From: Martelella mediterranea DSM 17316
GTDB taxonomy: Bacteria; Pseudomonadota; Alphaproteobacteria; Rhizobiales; Rhizobiaceae
Direction of reading: 5' to 3'
Length of the DNA: 64,000 nt
Assembly: GCF_002043005.1 (NCBI RefSeq)
Contig: NZ_CP020330.1
Location: forward strand, 1,816,001-1,880,000
The stretch's first letter is position 1. Each line of letters starts with the position of its first letter. Made by a program: the position numbers and the translations under genes. Positions 45,326 through 54,445 of the stretch are shown one piece after another. Under the pieces are notes generated by a model, which was given only the letters and a program-made list of their open reading frames with translations, made no database searches and was not told the origin of the DNA.

Positions 45326-45922
45326 TCACTCGATGGCGCTGGCCGCGCCCAATTGGGGGTCGTTGACCACATTGCCGCTAACAGCGGTGATAAGCCGGGC
45401 GATCATCTGGAAGGCCAGGATCGCGGCGCCAAGCGTCAGCACGGCCTGGGGGAGCCACAGCGGCGTGAAACTCTCCTGCGAGACATCGCCATAGCCATAG
45501 TTGCGCAGCGTGAACTTGAAGAGCCATATCGCCAGGGTAACGGTGACGGCGGAACCGAGCGCGGCGGAAACAATCTCGAGAACCCGGACGAGCCCGGCCC
45601 GACCTGAAGAAAGAATGAGTTCAACGCGCAATTGCAGTCCGGCCCGCAGTGTCATGCCGGAGCCCAGCAGAAAGGCCGCGCCCATCAGGTAGGCGCTATA
45701 CTCCCAGCCAATGCCCGTTCCCGAAGGGACAAAGCTCAGATATCTGCTGAAGAAGGCGAGCAGAATATCCGTCAGCACCAGCAGAGTCAGGCTTGCGATG
45801 CAGAGCCCGGCAAGCCATGCGCCGAGGAGTGAAACCAGATCTGCGGTCCTTTGCAGGACCGCAGCAGGTCCACGAAATCCACCGAGGGGGCGGGTGTTTT
45901 CGCGAGACGGGGTATCACTCAT
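45326..45922 (-). CDS. dctQ: TRAP transporter small permease, DctQ family
   Basis: A 198-residue membrane protein with four predicted helices (LGAWLAGLCIASLTLLVLTDILLAFF, WEYSAYLMGAAFLLGSGMTLRAG, LEIVSAALGSAVTVTLAIWLFKF and LTLGAAILAFQMIARLITA), the DctQ pattern with SRY and E(Y)S motifs. I start at 45922 (MSDTPSREN); a longer frame from 45964 is unsupported. It is essential for the DctM channel. A gap of 138 bases separates it from dctM. Confidence 0.88.
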   Translation of the reverse strand: MSDTPSRENTRPLGGFRGPAAVLQRTADLVSLLGAWLAGLCIASLTLLVLTDILLAFFSRYLSFVPSGTGIGWEYSAYLMGAAFLLGSGMTLRAGLQLRVELILSSGRAGLVRVLEIVSAALGSAVTVTLAIWLFKFTLRNYGYGDVSQESFTPLWLPQAVLTLGAAILAFQMIARLITAVSGNVVNDPQLGAASAIE

Positions 45923-45923
45923 T

Positions 45924-46916
45924 TCAGTCTTGCGCGCTTTTCGTTGCGAGGAACTCGTCCGCATAGGGCTTGGCGTCCGGAACCCGTTCGAAGAAGTCGG
46001 ACTGAACGGACTTGGCCTTGTCGGCGATCTCTGCCTTCAGCTCATCGGAAAGCGGAACCAGGACCATGCCATTGTCTTCCATGATCTTCAGGCTCTTTTC
46101 GTCGGATTCGCGCGAGACGTCCCAGAACTTAGGCTCCAGTTCGGCGGCGACTTCAAGGATGGCGGCCTGATCTTCTTCGGAAAGATCGTTCCAGACATCC
46201 ATGTTGATGGTCACGGCGTTGGAGCCCCAGGTGTGGTTGGTCGGGTAGATGTACTCCAGGAATTCCCAGAAGCGGCCATCCACGCCGGAGGTGGCGGAAG
46301 TGGCAACGCCATCGACGCGGCCGGAAGCCAGTGCGGGCAGAAGCTCGCCCCACGGCATGACGACGCCGTCCATGCCGATGCTGCTGATGATGTCGACGGT
46401 GTTCTTGTCGGCGCCGCGCACCGGAATGCCATCGAAATCGTCTATGTTTTCGATCTTCTCCTTCAGATAGACATACTGTGCCGGCGACGGCACCATGTAA
46501 ATCAGCTTCTGGTTATACTGCTCGAACAGCTTCTCGAATTCGGGACGCAGATAGGTGTGGTATTCCTTCAGCTCATCCATCGAGGTGACCAGGAAAGGCA
46601 CGCCCTCGGCGCCGAACATGGGATTGGAGCCGACCTGTTGGCTGATGTTGATGTCGGCCATGTCGACAAGACCATCGCGGACTGCGGCAAGCTGGTCGGG
46701 GCCCTTGAAGCCGAGCGAACCGGCGGCGTTCACGGTGATGGTCACCTCGCCATCGGTGGCCTTTTCGACGGCATCGGCAAAGGTCCGGGCATTGTCGACC
46801 ATGAAGTTGCCTTCCGGAAGAACGTCGGAGAAGCGGAGATTGGTTTCCGCGGCGGCGATGCTCGCAGAGGCGATCAGCGCGGCGGTAGCGATGCCGGTTG
46901 TTTTAAGCAGTTTCAT
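45924..46916 (-). CDS. dctP: TRAP transporter substrate-binding protein, DctP family
   Basis: A 330-residue binding protein starting MKLLKTTGIATAALIASASIAAAE, a Sec signal peptide. DctP landmarks include NLRFSDVLPEGNFMVDNARTFADAVEKATDGEVTI near the N-terminus and GIPVRGADKNTVDIISSIG, where the Arg contacts a carboxylate. The mature protein delivers an organic acid to DctQM. Its stop abuts dctQ. The promoter faces the divergent Nac-like LysR gene. Confidence 0.92.
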   Translation of the reverse strand: MKLLKTTGIATAALIASASIAAAETNLRFSDVLPEGNFMVDNARTFADAVEKATDGEVTITVNAAGSLGFKGPDQLAAVRDGLVDMADINISQQVGSNPMFGAEGVPFLVTSMDELKEYHTYLRPEFEKLFEQYNQKLIYMVPSPAQYVYLKEKIENIDDFDGIPVRGADKNTVDIISSIGMDGVVMPWGELLPALASGRVDGVATSATSGVDGRFWEFLEYIYPTNHTWGSNAVTINMDVWNDLSEEDQAAILEVAAELEPKFWDVSRESDEKSLKIMEDNGMVLVPLSDELKAEIADKAKSVQSDFFERVPDAKPYADEFLATKSAQD

Positions 46917-47330
46917 ACGTCTGTTCCCTACTTCGTTGCGATCAACCGGCGGCGCAAAGGCATTTCACATACGCGCCGGAAGACCTGAACCCATTTTTTG
47001 TACGCAGTTCCGCAGGTTAGAGATGTTGTCCGTGCAGGAAAAACACTGGTTCGCTCTGATGTGATCGTGAAAACCTATGTTTACGTCTGCTTGCGCGCCC
47101 AGCTTCGCAGCGCTTAAAATACGATCGACGCCCGGTCCGCCATGCTCGATCGTGCAGCTTGTAGTGGGGCGTTGCACAGGAGGCTACAACAAATCGGCGT
47201 TTTCATGTATATCCGCCGCAAAAAACCGTCGTATGTCGTGCCCGTCTCGGTGTCAGTCGTCGCGATACTGCGTCTCAAAGCCAGATAAAACCGCGTATGG
47301 CACAAAAGCGCGATTGCAGGGACGAGCGTC
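46917..47330. promoter_or_regulatory. Divergent promoter region dctP / Nac-like LysR
   Basis: These 414 bases hold the promoters for both divergent genes. I see no gene, no strong repeat and no -35/-10 pair I would defend. A LysR site is expected here but could not be fixed by eye. Confidence 0.35.
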
Positions 47331-48242
47331 ATGGATATCCGCAAGCTGAAGTCTTTCGTCAAGATCATCGATATCGGCAGCATCACCCGTGCGTCAGCGA
47401 TGCTGCATATCGCCCAGCCTGCGCTCAGTCAGCAGATCGCAGCCCTTGAGGCCCATTACGGCCGGCAATTGTTGATCCGCTCCAAACGCGGCGTCGTTCC
47501 GACAGAGGCGGGCAAGGTGCTCTATCGCCATGCGCAGCGCATCCTGCGCCAGATCGACGAGGCCGAACTCGATATCGCCAGCGCATCCGAGGAAATCACA
47601 GGCGTCGTGCGGGTCGGCCTTGCGCCGCTCGGTCTCGGCGCGCTTCTGGCGGCGCAATTGATCAAGAAGATCCGTGCCGAATATCCGGGCATCGTGCTCT
47701 ACGTCAACGAGAATGTCGGCGGCGGAACCATGAGCGAGTTGCTGATGACCGGCAAGATGGACGTGGCTCTGATCTTCTATCCCGGTCCCATTCCGAGCCT
47801 CGGCTTCGAACGCATACTGACCGAGGAACTGCATTTCGTGACGGTATCGGAGGAATTCGAAGACGGCGCGGATGTTGGCTTCGCCGATGTGGCGCAGCGC
47901 GACCTCATCCTGCCAAGCCGGGTCCATACCCTGCGGCAGGTCATCGAGACCAATCTCGGCCGTATGAGCCTTGCCCCGCGCATTATCGCCGAGACGGAGT
48001 CGATCTCCGTGCTTTCAAACGCACTTGGCGAAGGGCTCGGAGACACGATCCTACCGCTGTCTGCCTGCAAGGCCGTGCAGCGCCGGCTGCCCGAGGCGAG
48101 AAGCTTCCGTATCCGCAATCCCAACATGCGCATCAACATGTCGGTCTGCTGGTCGGCGCAGTTGCCGTTGAGCGAGGCGACGACGGTGGTTCAGGAGAAC
48201 CTCGTCGCGCTCGCCCGCCAGCATGGCGAACAGCAGGATTAG
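47331..48242 (+). CDS. LysR-family regulator, Nac-like
   Basis: A 303-residue regulator. The N-terminus (LKSFVKIIDIGSITRASAMLHIAQPALSQQIAALEAHYGRQLLIRSKRGVVPTEAGKVLYRHAQRILRQ) closely follows the pattern of Nac, the nitrogen assimilation control protein of enterobacteria. The effector domain starts near residue 88 (GVVRVGLAPLGLGALLAAQL). It is divergent from dctP and converges with the aminotransferase gene, whose stop overlaps its own by four bases. It probably controls the surrounding catabolic block; a link to nitrogen status is plausible because of the aminotransferase and 5-oxoprolinase genes, but is inference. Confidence 0.88.
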   Translation: MDIRKLKSFVKIIDIGSITRASAMLHIAQPALSQQIAALEAHYGRQLLIRSKRGVVPTEAGKVLYRHAQRILRQIDEAELDIASASEEITGVVRVGLAPLGLGALLAAQLIKKIRAEYPGIVLYVNENVGGGTMSELLMTGKMDVALIFYPGPIPSLGFERILTEELHFVTVSEEFEDGADVGFADVAQRDLILPSRVHTLRQVIETNLGRMSLAPRIIAETESISVLSNALGEGLGDTILPLSACKAVQRRLPEARSFRIRNPNMRINMSVCWSAQLPLSEATTVVQENLVALARQHGEQQD

Positions 48243-49447
48243 CTGAGTTTCGCGACCGCATCCGCGATTTTAGCGCAGGCGGCTTCGATGATTTCCATCG
48301 ACGTCGCAGTCGAGATACGGAAATAAGGCTCAAGCCCGTAGGCGCCGCCATGCACCGAAGCGACGCCTGCCTCTTCCAGGAGATAAAGGCTGAAATCGAG
48401 ATCGGTCTCGATGGTCTTGCCGGCTGGAGTCTTCTTGCCGATGACGCCGGCGCAGTTCGGATAAAGATAGAAGGCGCCGTCCGGCAACAGGCAGGAAAGT
48501 CCGGGGATTGCATTGATCAGCTCATGCGCGCGATCACGGCGCGCACGGTAGACCGTGACGGTTTCCTCGACGCTGTCCTGCGGACCGGTCAGTGCGGCAG
48601 CGGCGGCGGCCTGGCTGATGGAGGAGGGGCAGGAAGACATCTGTGACTGCAGCTTGTTGATCGCGTCGATCAGGAATTTCGGCCCGACCGCATAGCCGAT
48701 CCGCCAGCCTGTCATGGCATATGACTTGGAAACGCCGTTGACGACCAGCGCCTGATCGGCAAGCTCCGGCATCCCGCTCACAATGCTCTGTGCCGGAAAG
48801 TCTGCAAACCAGATGCGGTCATAGATTTCGTCGCACATCACCAGCACATCTCGGTGTCGCTTGATGACCTCGCCGAGCGCGCGCAGTTCTTCGGCGGTGT
48901 AGGCCGCGCCCGTCGGGTTCGACGGCGAATTCAGGATCACCCAACGAGTGCGCGGGGTGATCGCGGCCTCGAGCGCCTCGGGCGTTAGCTTGAACCGGGA
49001 GCTCTCGTCGCAATGGACGATCACCGGCGTGCCGCCATTCGCAACCACCATGTCCGGGTAGGAGACCCAGTAGGGCGCAGGCACGATGACTTCCGTGCCG
49101 GCTTCGACCGTCGCCATCATTGCAACGAACAGGATCTGCTTCGCGCCGCCGCCAACACAGATGCGATCAAGATCGCAGTCGATGTCGAGCCTGGTCTTGA
49201 AGTCATGCTGGATGGCCTTGCGCAGCGCGATCGTGCCGTTGACCGGCGTATATTTGGTGTCGCCTTCCGCGATTGCCTTGACGCCGGCCGTCTTGATCGC
49301 GTGCGGGGTGTCGAAATCCGGTTCGCCCACCGTAAGGTTCAGGATCTCGCGACCTTCGGCCTTGAGGTCGCGCACCTTCTGGGCGGCGGCGGTGCTTGGA
49401 GAAACGCGGATCGATGTCACGCGGGTGGCAAGTTTTTCTGCCGACAT
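48239..49447 (-). CDS. PLP-dependent aminotransferase, aspartate/aromatic type
   Basis: A 402-residue fold-type I aminotransferase of subgroup Ib. NLTVGEPDFDTP opens the N-terminal domain, LNSPSNPTGAAYT carries the conserved Asn, MCDEIYDRIWF the Asp and Tyr that hold the cofactor, and NGVSKSYAMTGWRIGYAVGP has the Lys that forms the Schiff base. YFRISTATS near the C-terminus contains the Arg for the alpha-carboxylate. It swaps amino groups between an amino acid and a 2-oxoacid such as oxaloacetate. It lies 43 bases downstream of the SDR gene on the same strand, likely in its operon, and may feed on glutamate released from 5-oxoproline. Confidence 0.92.
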   Translation of the reverse strand: MSAEKLATRVTSIRVSPSTAAAQKVRDLKAEGREILNLTVGEPDFDTPHAIKTAGVKAIAEGDTKYTPVNGTIALRKAIQHDFKTRLDIDCDLDRICVGGGAKQILFVAMMATVEAGTEVIVPAPYWVSYPDMVVANGGTPVIVHCDESSRFKLTPEALEAAITPRTRWVILNSPSNPTGAAYTAEELRALGEVIKRHRDVLVMCDEIYDRIWFADFPAQSIVSGMPELADQALVVNGVSKSYAMTGWRIGYAVGPKFLIDAINKLQSQMSSCPSSISQAAAAAALTGPQDSVEETVTVYRARRDRAHELINAIPGLSCLLPDGAFYLYPNCAGVIGKKTPAGKTIETDLDFSLYLLEEAGVASVHGGAYGLEPYFRISTATSMEIIEAACAKIADAVAKLS

Positions 49448-49490
49448 GAGGTACTCCTCGGTTTGCTATTCTGGCTGAGGCGACGGCGTC

Positions 49491-50267
49491 CTATTTGTTG
49501 CCGGTGAGAATGACGTCGCCGCCGACGCGCTTGCCCGTCCTCAGGCCGCCCGGCACCTGCAGGGTCGGCAGCAGTTCGATCAGGCCGATATTGACGTATT
49601 GCGGCGTCTCAATCGCGTATTCGACGGCGTCGGCGATGTCGGAGACCTGCGGCATCTCGAAGCCTTCGAAATACTTCTCGCGGGCTTCCTCGGGGCTGAT
49701 CTTTTCGACGCGGGCGAAAATATCGGTCTCGACCCGGCCGGGACTGATTTCGGTGACCCGCACGCGCCGTCCGAAGGCATCGACGCGCAGTTGCCGGGAA
49801 ACAGTGTGCATTGCGGCCTTGGTGGCGTGATAGGCGATGTGACCGCCGAATTCGTAATGGCCGGCCATCGAGGTGATATTGAAGATATGCCCGCGGTCGC
49901 GCTCCATCATCTTCGGCAGCAGCAGGCGGGCGAGATGCAGGCCGGCGCGCAGGTTGACGTCGATCTGCTCGTCGATGTCGAAGGCATCCGACTGGAGAAT
50001 GCTACCCGGCCGCGAGACGCCTGCGCAATTGACCAGCACGTCAATATCGAGTCCGGAGACCACTTTCGTCACCGCCTCGGTGTCTGAAACGTCGAGCACA
50101 TGCGTGACGATGTTGCCGTTGGTCGCGGCAAGTTCCTCAAGGCTCTTTGCGTTGCGCGCAACGGCGTGGACTTTCAGCCCCTTCTCGGCCAGCCTTTTGG
50201 CGATAGCGCGGCCCATGCCGGTAGAAGCGCCCGTGACGAGAGCGGTTTTGTAATCAGAAGCGGGCAT
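49491..50267 (-). CDS. Short-chain dehydrogenase/reductase
   Basis: A 258-residue classical SDR. The cofactor loop is TGASTGMGRAIA (about residues 13-24), NCAG marks the conserved strand, and the catalytic triad is Ser in NITSMAG with YHATK (YxxxK). R in VARNAKSL suggests NADP(H) preference. It resembles YdfG-like 3-hydroxy acid or serine dehydrogenases, but substrate specificity is not fixed. It lies 38 bases from the PxpA-like gene on the same strand. Confidence 0.9.
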   Translation of the reverse strand: MPASDYKTALVTGASTGMGRAIAKRLAEKGLKVHAVARNAKSLEELAATNGNIVTHVLDVSDTEAVTKVVSGLDIDVLVNCAGVSRPGSILQSDAFDIDEQIDVNLRAGLHLARLLLPKMMERDRGHIFNITSMAGHYEFGGHIAYHATKAAMHTVSRQLRVDAFGRRVRVTEISPGRVETDIFARVEKISPEEAREKYFEGFEMPQVSDIADAVEYAIETPQYVNIGLIELLPTLQVPGGLRTGKRVGGDVILTGNK

Positions 50268-50305
50268 CGGTATTCCTTGTGTTCAATATGTCTCAGAATT
50301 CGGCA

Positions 50306-51067
50306 TCATCGGCGCGTCATCGGTGCGACCACGCCGCCGGCAGACAGGATTTTCGCCCGCAGCAGGGTTGCCAGTTCGAGCGCGCCGGGCGTATCGGAAT
50401 GAATGAGGATTGACTGCACCTGCATGTCGATTTCCTCGCCTGTGACGCAGGTGATCTTCTGCTCGCCCAGCACCTGGAAGACACGGGCGAGAACCGCATC
50501 CACATCCTTGATGACAGCGCCCTTCTGGTTGCGTGGTGCAAGCTGGCCGTTCGGCAGATAGCCGCGATCGGCGAGAAACAGCCGGACGACCTTGCGTCCG
50601 CGCTCCAGCGCCGCCTTTTCCAGCGCGCTTCCGGGCAGAACCAGAAAGGCGATCTCGGGATCGAAGTCACCCGTTGCATCTGCAAGCGCCTCGGCGATCG
50701 CCGTATCGGCGCTAGCCAGATTGCCAAGCGCGCCATGGGGATTGAGGTGGGTGATCCGGTGGCCGGCGCGGCGGGCAAAGGCATCAAGCGCGCCAAGCTG
50801 GTAGAGGACATGGGCCCGCAATTCGCCTAGCGGCATATCCATCTTGCGGCGACCGAAACCCATCCTGTCGGGGAAAGCCACATGGGCGCCGAGATCGACG
50901 CCCTTTTCCTTGGCGAGACGGACGGTGCGGTCCATGATCACCGGATCGCCGGCATGATAGCCGCAGGCAACATTGGCGGAGGTGATCTGGTCCATCAGCG
51001 CTGCATCATCAGCGATTTCGTAAGGGCCGAAACCTTCGCCCAGATCCGCGTTGATATCGATCTTCAT
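50306..51067 (-). CDS. pxpA: 5-oxoprolinase subunit A, LamB/YcsF family
   Basis: A 253-residue protein starting MKIDINADLGEGFGPYEIADDAALM, the LamB/YcsF signature. VACGYHAGDP and GAHVAFPDRMGFGRR contain the conserved His and Asp ligands, and HRITHLNPHGAL follows. With PxpB and PxpC, PxpA forms the prokaryotic ATP-dependent 5-oxoprolinase that opens 5-oxo-L-proline to glutamate. It overlaps the carrier-like gene in ATGA (51064-51067), so it is translated together with the rest of the set. The longer frame from 51100 lacks family similarity. Confidence 0.92.
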   Translation of the reverse strand: MKIDINADLGEGFGPYEIADDAALMDQITSANVACGYHAGDPVIMDRTVRLAKEKGVDLGAHVAFPDRMGFGRRKMDMPLGELRAHVLYQLGALDAFARRAGHRITHLNPHGALGNLASADTAIAEALADATGDFDPEIAFLVLPGSALEKAALERGRKVVRLFLADRGYLPNGQLAPRNQKGAVIKDVDAVLARVFQVLGEQKITCVTGEEIDMQVQSILIHSDTPGALELATLLRAKILSAGGVVAPMTRR

Positions 51068-51462
51068 GGCTGAGCCTCCAGTTCGAACAGAATGTCGCAA
51101 TAGCCCACCACCGTTCCGGACGCTGGGATGTCGGAGGCGATGACGCCCGATGCTGGCGCTTCGATCGGCGCGCGCACGCAGCCGTCGGCAACGTAGCCGA
51201 TGATCTGGCCCGCGCGGACGCTCGAACCGAACGAGACTGCGGAAAGCCCGTCATCATCGCCGCACGGCTGAAACAAGCCAAGCGCGAGGCTTCGGACGGA
51301 AACACGCGTGGTTGGAGCGGGACCAGTGACCAGCGACGCTTGATGTTCTGCCTCGGGCAGGACGAGTTCCAGAAAGCCATCGACGCCATCGATCCGGAGT
51401 TCCCGGATACCGGTCTGACGCATGCCTTCGCTCAGGGTTTCGAGTTCGGTTTCAGAAAACAT
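51064..51462 (-). CDS. Biotin carboxyl carrier-like protein lacking the biotinylation lysine
   Basis: A 132-residue protein with the AccB architecture: an N-terminal helix (ELETLSEGMRQTGIRELRIDGVDGFLELVLP), a short linker and a biotinyl-type sandwich domain. In the position of the usual EAMKM hairpin it has VADGCVRAP, with Cys95 aligned to the biotin-accepting Lys, and no Lys nearby. It therefore should not be biotinylated by BirA. It overlaps the PxpC-like gene by 11 bases and pxpA by four, and the same operon has a normal carrier (54438-54860). A structural or regulatory role within the carboxylase/oxoprolinase complex is possible, or Cys could carry another group. Confidence 0.75.
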   Translation of the reverse strand: MFSETELETLSEGMRQTGIRELRIDGVDGFLELVLPEAEHQASLVTGPAPTTRVSVRSLALGLFQPCGDDDGLSAVSFGSSVRAGQIIGYVADGCVRAPIEAPASGVIASDIPASGTVVGYCDILFELEAQP

Positions 51463-52432
51463 CGCGGCTCCAGCTTTGAAACAGTCTTCGGCCTGTCGCG
51501 ACTTGCTGCCGGGTTTCTTCGAGGTAGGCTGCGAAGGCCTCTTCGGCCTCTCTCATTCCGGCAAGGGTCAGCGGTTCGAACCGGATCAGATCACCAAGTC
51601 TTGCCTGTGCCACTCGCCAGAGATCGGCGTCGATGACGCAGCCGATCTTGGGGTAGCCGCCCATGGTCGCGGCATCGGCGAGCTGAATGATCGGCTGGCC
51701 GGAGGCCGGCACCTGGATGATGCCGGGCGCGATGCCGTGAGAGCGCAACTCACCTTCCGTCCACCGTTCCAGTATCGGACCCTCAAGGCGATAGCCCTGG
51801 CGGTTGCTCTGCGGGGTGACCTTGTAGGCCTTGCCATAAAACCCTTCCAGCGCGGTTTCCGTGAATTGCCCGGTTTCCGCCGAGGGGATCACGCGGAGGC
51901 GAATTTCGGCTTCGCCATCCTGTCGCAGCGGTGGAAGGTTGACGCTGATGCGGCTCAGCCTGCCCGGCGCAGAGCGGCCCTGCAGGCGATCGCCGGGCTT
52001 GAGAACCCGGCCTTCGAAGCCGCCGAAGCCTTCGCGCAACTGGGTGCTGCGCGAGCCCAGCATTTCCGGCACGTCGATGCCGCCGGGAAGCGCGAGATAG
52101 ACCCGCGCGCCATCGCGCATCGCGCCGAATTCGAGAACCTGCCCGGCAAGCGCCGTCCCGGCAAAGCAGCGGGGCAGTGCGAGGCCGTCGAGCCTGGCGT
52201 CGCAGGCAGCGCCGGCAATCGCAAAGCCGGTATCCTCGATGAATTCGAACCGCCCTGGCGTCAGTGGAATTTCGAACGTGGCGTCAGTATCGGCATTGCC
52301 GAGAAGCCAGTTGGCGATGCGGTGAGAAAGCGGGTCCATCACGCCCGCCGATCCCAGGCCCTCGGTCCAATGACCGTGTCGACCGAGATCCTGAACGGTG
52401 GCAAGGGCCGGGAGTGCAACAACTTCGATCAT
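51452..52432 (-). CDS. pxpC: 5-oxoprolinase subunit C / biotin-dependent carboxyltransferase-like (KipA/AHS2)
   Basis: A 326-residue protein starting MIEVVALPALATVQDLGRHGHWTEGLGSAGVMDPLSHRIAN, the AHS2 opening. SNRQGYRLEGP and SHGIAPGIIQVPASGQPIIQLADAATMGGYPKIGCVI are conserved blocks shared with urea amidolyase allophanate-hydrolase C-terminal domains. It works with PxpB in ATP-dependent ring opening. The frame beginning at 52675 upstream is ignored because the family start is at 52432, overlapping pxpB by four bases. Confidence 0.92.
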   Translation of the reverse strand: MIEVVALPALATVQDLGRHGHWTEGLGSAGVMDPLSHRIANWLLGNADTDATFEIPLTPGRFEFIEDTGFAIAGAACDARLDGLALPRCFAGTALAGQVLEFGAMRDGARVYLALPGGIDVPEMLGSRSTQLREGFGGFEGRVLKPGDRLQGRSAPGRLSRISVNLPPLRQDGEAEIRLRVIPSAETGQFTETALEGFYGKAYKVTPQSNRQGYRLEGPILERWTEGELRSHGIAPGIIQVPASGQPIIQLADAATMGGYPKIGCVIDADLWRVAQARLGDLIRFEPLTLAGMREAEEAFAAYLEETRQQVATGRRLFQSWSRDVF

Positions 52433-53082
52433 GCGATCACCTCCACCGGCCTGAACCGGATCTGGTCGCCCGGTACGAGAAGGGCGGCAGGCTCGCGCAT
52501 CGGGTCGAAGAACACGGTGTCGGCCGTGCCGATCGTGTTCCAGCCGCTCGGCCCGGCCGAGGCCGATACCCCTGTCTGCAGACCGGCGACGGACAGCGAG
52601 CCGCCCGGCAGGTTTTGAAGCGGCACCTTGCGCCGCGGCGTTTGAAGGCGCGGATCGAGCCCGCCGAGATAGCAATAGCCCGCATGGCTGCCGACGGCGA
52701 ACACCGTGTAGCTGGGCGCTGCATGACGGCGCACCAGTTCGTCGATGCCAAGGCCGGTCATCTCGGCAACCTCATGAATATGCGGGCCGCCCGCGCCGCC
52801 ATAGGTGATGTCGATGTCGAGCACCTTGCCTGTGAGCGTCTTGGTGCGTCCGCTTTGCCACAGCGCATCGAGGCGCATTTCGAGGATGTCGAGGTCGGGC
52901 GGCACGTCCTTCAGCCGCAGCGCCAGATTGGTCATGCCCGGTACAGCCTCGGCCACGCATTTCCATGTCGAGACCTCCTCGGCCATCGCCCAGATGCGCT
53001 GCTGATGGGGGAGATCAAACGGGCAATCGACCTGATAGATCAGGGCGCGGCTGCCAATCGGAAACAGGCCCTGTTCAGGCAT
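52429..53082 (-). CDS. pxpB: 5-oxoprolinase subunit B (KipI/AHS1)
   Basis: A 217-residue AHS1-domain protein. IDITYGGAGGPHIHEVAEMTGLGIDELVRRHAAPSYTVFAVGSHAGYCYLGGLDPRLQTPRR is the core signature, followed by VPLQNLPGGSLSVAGLQTGVSASAGPSGWNTIG. B and C subunits bind ATP and the substrate carboxylate. Its start overlaps the biotin carboxylase gene by eight bases, and its stop overlaps pxpC, so the whole set is translationally coupled. Confidence 0.92.
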   Translation of the reverse strand: MPEQGLFPIGSRALIYQVDCPFDLPHQQRIWAMAEEVSTWKCVAEAVPGMTNLALRLKDVPPDLDILEMRLDALWQSGRTKTLTGKVLDIDITYGGAGGPHIHEVAEMTGLGIDELVRRHAAPSYTVFAVGSHAGYCYLGGLDPRLQTPRRKVPLQNLPGGSLSVAGLQTGVSASAGPSGWNTIGTADTVFFDPMREPAALLVPGDQIRFRPVEVIA

Positions 53083-54445
53083 GATCGCCTGCCTTGCCCT
53101 TCAAGAGGCGCTCGAGATGGTGGATTGAAACGCCGCCGGCGGCAAAGCCGGGTTCGGCGATCAGATCGCGGTGAAGGGAGAGGTTGGTGCTGATCCCCTC
53201 GACCCGCATTTCGGCGACCGCCGCACGGGCGCGCGCAAGCGCTTCGGTCCGGTCCGCGCCATGTGCGATCACCTTGGCGATCATGGAATCGTAATGCGCT
53301 GAAACCGCGCCGCCGGAATTCATATGCGTGTCGACCCGGACGCCGGGACCGCCCGGCAGATGCAGCGCGGTAACCCGTCCCGGACTTGGCGCGAAGGTTT
53401 CGGGGTCTTCGGCATTGATGCGACACTCGATCGCGTGGCCGGCAGAGACGATATCGTCCTGCACGAAGGGCAAAGGCTTGCCGCAGGCCATCTCGATCTG
53501 CAGCGCGACGATATCGAGACCCGTCACCATTTCGGTGACCGGGTGTTCCACCTGAATGCGGGTGTTCATCTCGATGAAATAGAACTGGCCGTCCTCATAG
53601 AGAAACTCGAACGTGCCGGCGCCGACATAGCCGATATCGACGCAGGATCGGGCGCAGCGCGCACCAATTTCGGCCACAAGCGCGCGGTCGATCCCGGGTG
53701 CCGGGGCTTCTTCGATCAGCTTCTGGTGGCGGCGCTGCATCGAACAGTCGCGATCGCCGAGCCAGACCGCATGGCCATGGGCATCCGCCATGATCTGGAT
53801 TTCGACATGGCGCGGGCGCTCAAGGAATTTTTCCAGATAAATTTCCGCATTGCCGAAGAAGCGTTCCGCCTCCTGTCGGGTCAGCATGGCAGCCTCGGCA
53901 AGCTCTTCCGCCCGCCGCACGACCCGCATGCCGCGCCCGCCACCGCCGCCGGCAGCCTTCAAGATCACCGGGAAGCCGGTTTCTTCGGCGATCGGCCGCA
54001 TACCGGCTGGATCTGCCGGAAGCGCGCCTTTTGAACCTGGAACGCATGGAACGCCAGCGGCCAGCATGGCGGCCTTAGCCTCGACCTTGTCGCCCATGCG
54101 GCGCATGACGTCGGCGCTTGGACCCACCAGCGTCATGCCGGCGCTTTCAACCGCCTCGGCGAATTCCGGCTTTTCCGAAAGAAAGCCGTAGCCGGGATGG
54201 ATGAGGTCCGCCTTGAGCAGGCGGGCCGCACTGATGATGGCGGCTATATTGAGGTAGCTCTTTGACGCCGCCGCCGGGCCAATGCAGATCGCATCATCGG
54301 CAGCCGCGAGATAGGACGCATCACGATCGGCTTCGGAAAAGCCGCAGGCCACCCGCAGTCCCAGCCTTCTGCCGGCCCGGATGATTCTGAGCGCAATCTC
54401 GCCGCGATTGGCGACGAACAGCGTTTTCTGTCTGGTCTCAGTCAT
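53075..54445 (-). CDS. Biotin carboxylase, AccC-type
   Basis: A 456-residue ATP-grasp enzyme. KTLFVANRGEIALRIIRAGRRLGLRVA opens the BC N-terminal domain, KAAGGGGGRGMRVVRR is the glycine-rich ATP loop, EIYLEKFLERPRHVEIQIMADAHG and DRDCSMQRRHQKLIEEAPAP follow, and FIEMNTRIQVEHPVTEMVTGLD holds the catalytic Glu and Arg. It carboxylates biotin on a carrier protein using ATP and bicarbonate. The immediate neighbour encodes a carrier (overlap eight bases). No carboxyltransferase of acetyl-CoA or propionyl-CoA type is nearby; the KipA-like protein is the only candidate partner here. Confidence 0.93.
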   Translation of the reverse strand: MTETRQKTLFVANRGEIALRIIRAGRRLGLRVACGFSEADRDASYLAAADDAICIGPAAASKSYLNIAAIISAARLLKADLIHPGYGFLSEKPEFAEAVESAGMTLVGPSADVMRRMGDKVEAKAAMLAAGVPCVPGSKGALPADPAGMRPIAEETGFPVILKAAGGGGGRGMRVVRRAEELAEAAMLTRQEAERFFGNAEIYLEKFLERPRHVEIQIMADAHGHAVWLGDRDCSMQRRHQKLIEEAPAPGIDRALVAEIGARCARSCVDIGYVGAGTFEFLYEDGQFYFIEMNTRIQVEHPVTEMVTGLDIVALQIEMACGKPLPFVQDDIVSAGHAIECRINAEDPETFAPSPGRVTALHLPGGPGVRVDTHMNSGGAVSAHYDSMIAKVIAHGADRTEALARARAAVAEMRVEGISTNLSLHRDLIAEPGFAAGGVSIHHLERLLKGKAGDHA

